6,250 nucleotides of DNA from Alphaproteobacteria bacterium (GTDB lineage Bacteria; Pseudomonadota; Alphaproteobacteria; Micavibrionales; Micavibrionaceae): assembly GCA_020442505.1 (NCBI GenBank), contig JAGRJZ010000244.1:1-6250 (forward strand), written 5' to 3'. A program made the position numbers and the translations under genes. Under the pieces are notes generated by a model. That model had not been told where the DNA came from. It did not search any database and was given only the letters and a program-made list of their open reading frames with translations. This document shows positions 5,785 to 6,250 of the stretch, piece by piece (position 1 is the first letter of the stretch; every line of letters starts with the position of its first letter).

Positions 5785-6250
5785 TTGAAAAACAACACAA
5801 AAAAGACAGTCCTGAACAGTATTTCCTTTCTGTCGGCCCTTCTGGTCGCGACGATCGCCGTTTCCGTCATGATCGTCTGGCAACTCAAGAACCCGGACCT
5901 GGTCGCGCGATATGACTGGATCTTCTACATGCAGTATACGACGGCGATGCTTTTTCTGGCCAGCAGTGCCGGTCTATGTCTTTCCCTTTTACAGTACAGG
6001 AAAACAGCCGCCGCTCTGGGGGTGCTCGTCGCCGGTTTTGCCGCGCTCATCCTGTTCGAATACGTTGCTGGGATCTCCCTCGGGATTGACCAGATCTTTC
6101 TGAAAGATTACGTCCACGAAAACATCGCCTATCCCGGGCGTCCGGCGCCGAACACCGCCACCGCTTTCCTGTTTTTTGGCGCAGCGCTCGTTTTCACGGT
6201 CAATCACACACGTCCGGCTTTTCGCAATGCCTTTATCGACTTTACGGGCT
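5785..6250 (+). CDS. Membrane sensor N-terminal region, probable signal-transduction protein (3' end beyond window)
   Basis: The 155 visible residues are membrane-embedded input sequence and run off the right edge. An in-frame TAA at 5776-5778 rules out an earlier start. The TTG at 5785 follows AAGGA (5771-5775) at nine bases and begins a K/N-rich cytoplasmic leader (KNNTKKT), so it is the likely start; the first in-frame ATG is at codon 29, inside the first membrane span. Probable spans are about 12-32, 48-69, 74-96 and 124-140. Between the third and fourth lies GISLGIDQIF and then YPGRPAPNTATAF. This Gly-Ile-Asp-Gln plus PGR-x-APNTA pattern is one I associate with membrane sensor regions ahead of PAS, histidine kinase or GGDEF domains. 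The divergent receiver-only regulator supports a histidine kinase, but no catalytic domain is visible, so the output is unknown. Confidence 0.75.
   Translation, partial: MKNNTKKTVLNSISFLSALLVATIAVSVMIVWQLKNPDLVARYDWIFYMQYTTAMLFLASSAGLCLSLLQYRKTAAALGVLVAGFAALILFEYVAGISLGIDQIFLKDYVHENIAYPGRPAPNTATAFLFFGAALVFTVNHTRPAFRNAFIDFTG

Overview
The window looks like chromosomal DNA of an alphaproteobacterium. The strongest evidence is a full-length gene for the zeta-type F1-ATPase inhibitor (DUF1476 family), which is characteristic of that class. It sits among purine genes of alphaproteobacterial type: PurC, plus the separate small PurS and PurQ form of FGAM synthase. Genus cannot be told from this. Base composition is moderately GC-rich, except for a lower-GC stretch at roughly 4190-5150.

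Left third (1-2157), purine and energy housekeeping. purQ (cut by the left edge) and the zeta gene run leftwards and overlap by four bases (ATGA). purC and purS run rightwards with a 6-base gap. The two pairs diverge from a 122-base intergenic region with a good extended -10 promoter for purC. PurS and PurQ are subunits of one enzyme (FGAM synthase, with PurL), yet here they lie on opposite transcripts.

Middle (2158-5148), cell-surface or exported proteins. A 682-residue protein has an N-terminal FecR-type domain, an acidic Pro/Thr-rich linker, a beta-rich domain, four RTX-like glycine/aspartate nonapeptides and a C-terminus resembling type I secretion substrates; it has no signal peptide. 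A 9-base C tract lies in its coding region. Next comes a 215-residue PEP-CTERM protein with a Sec signal peptide and a C-terminal PTPG / hydrophobic helix / RRRK sorting tail. It is preceded by a well-spaced GG-N10-GC (sigma-54) promoter candidate, which fits the known control of PEP-CTERM genes by RpoN with PrsK/PrsR in some bacteria. The 3' end of the FecR gene and the whole PEP-CTERM gene are poorer in GC than the rest.

Right end (5198-6250), signalling. A receiver-only response regulator of the Rcp1-like CheY group runs leftwards. It diverges from a rightward gene, cut by the window edge, that starts at TTG and encodes a multi-span membrane sensor region, probably the input part of a histidine kinase or similar signalling protein. 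The 113-base space between them holds nested inverted repeats that could be an operator. No RNA gene, CRISPR array, insertion sequence or attachment site was seen.
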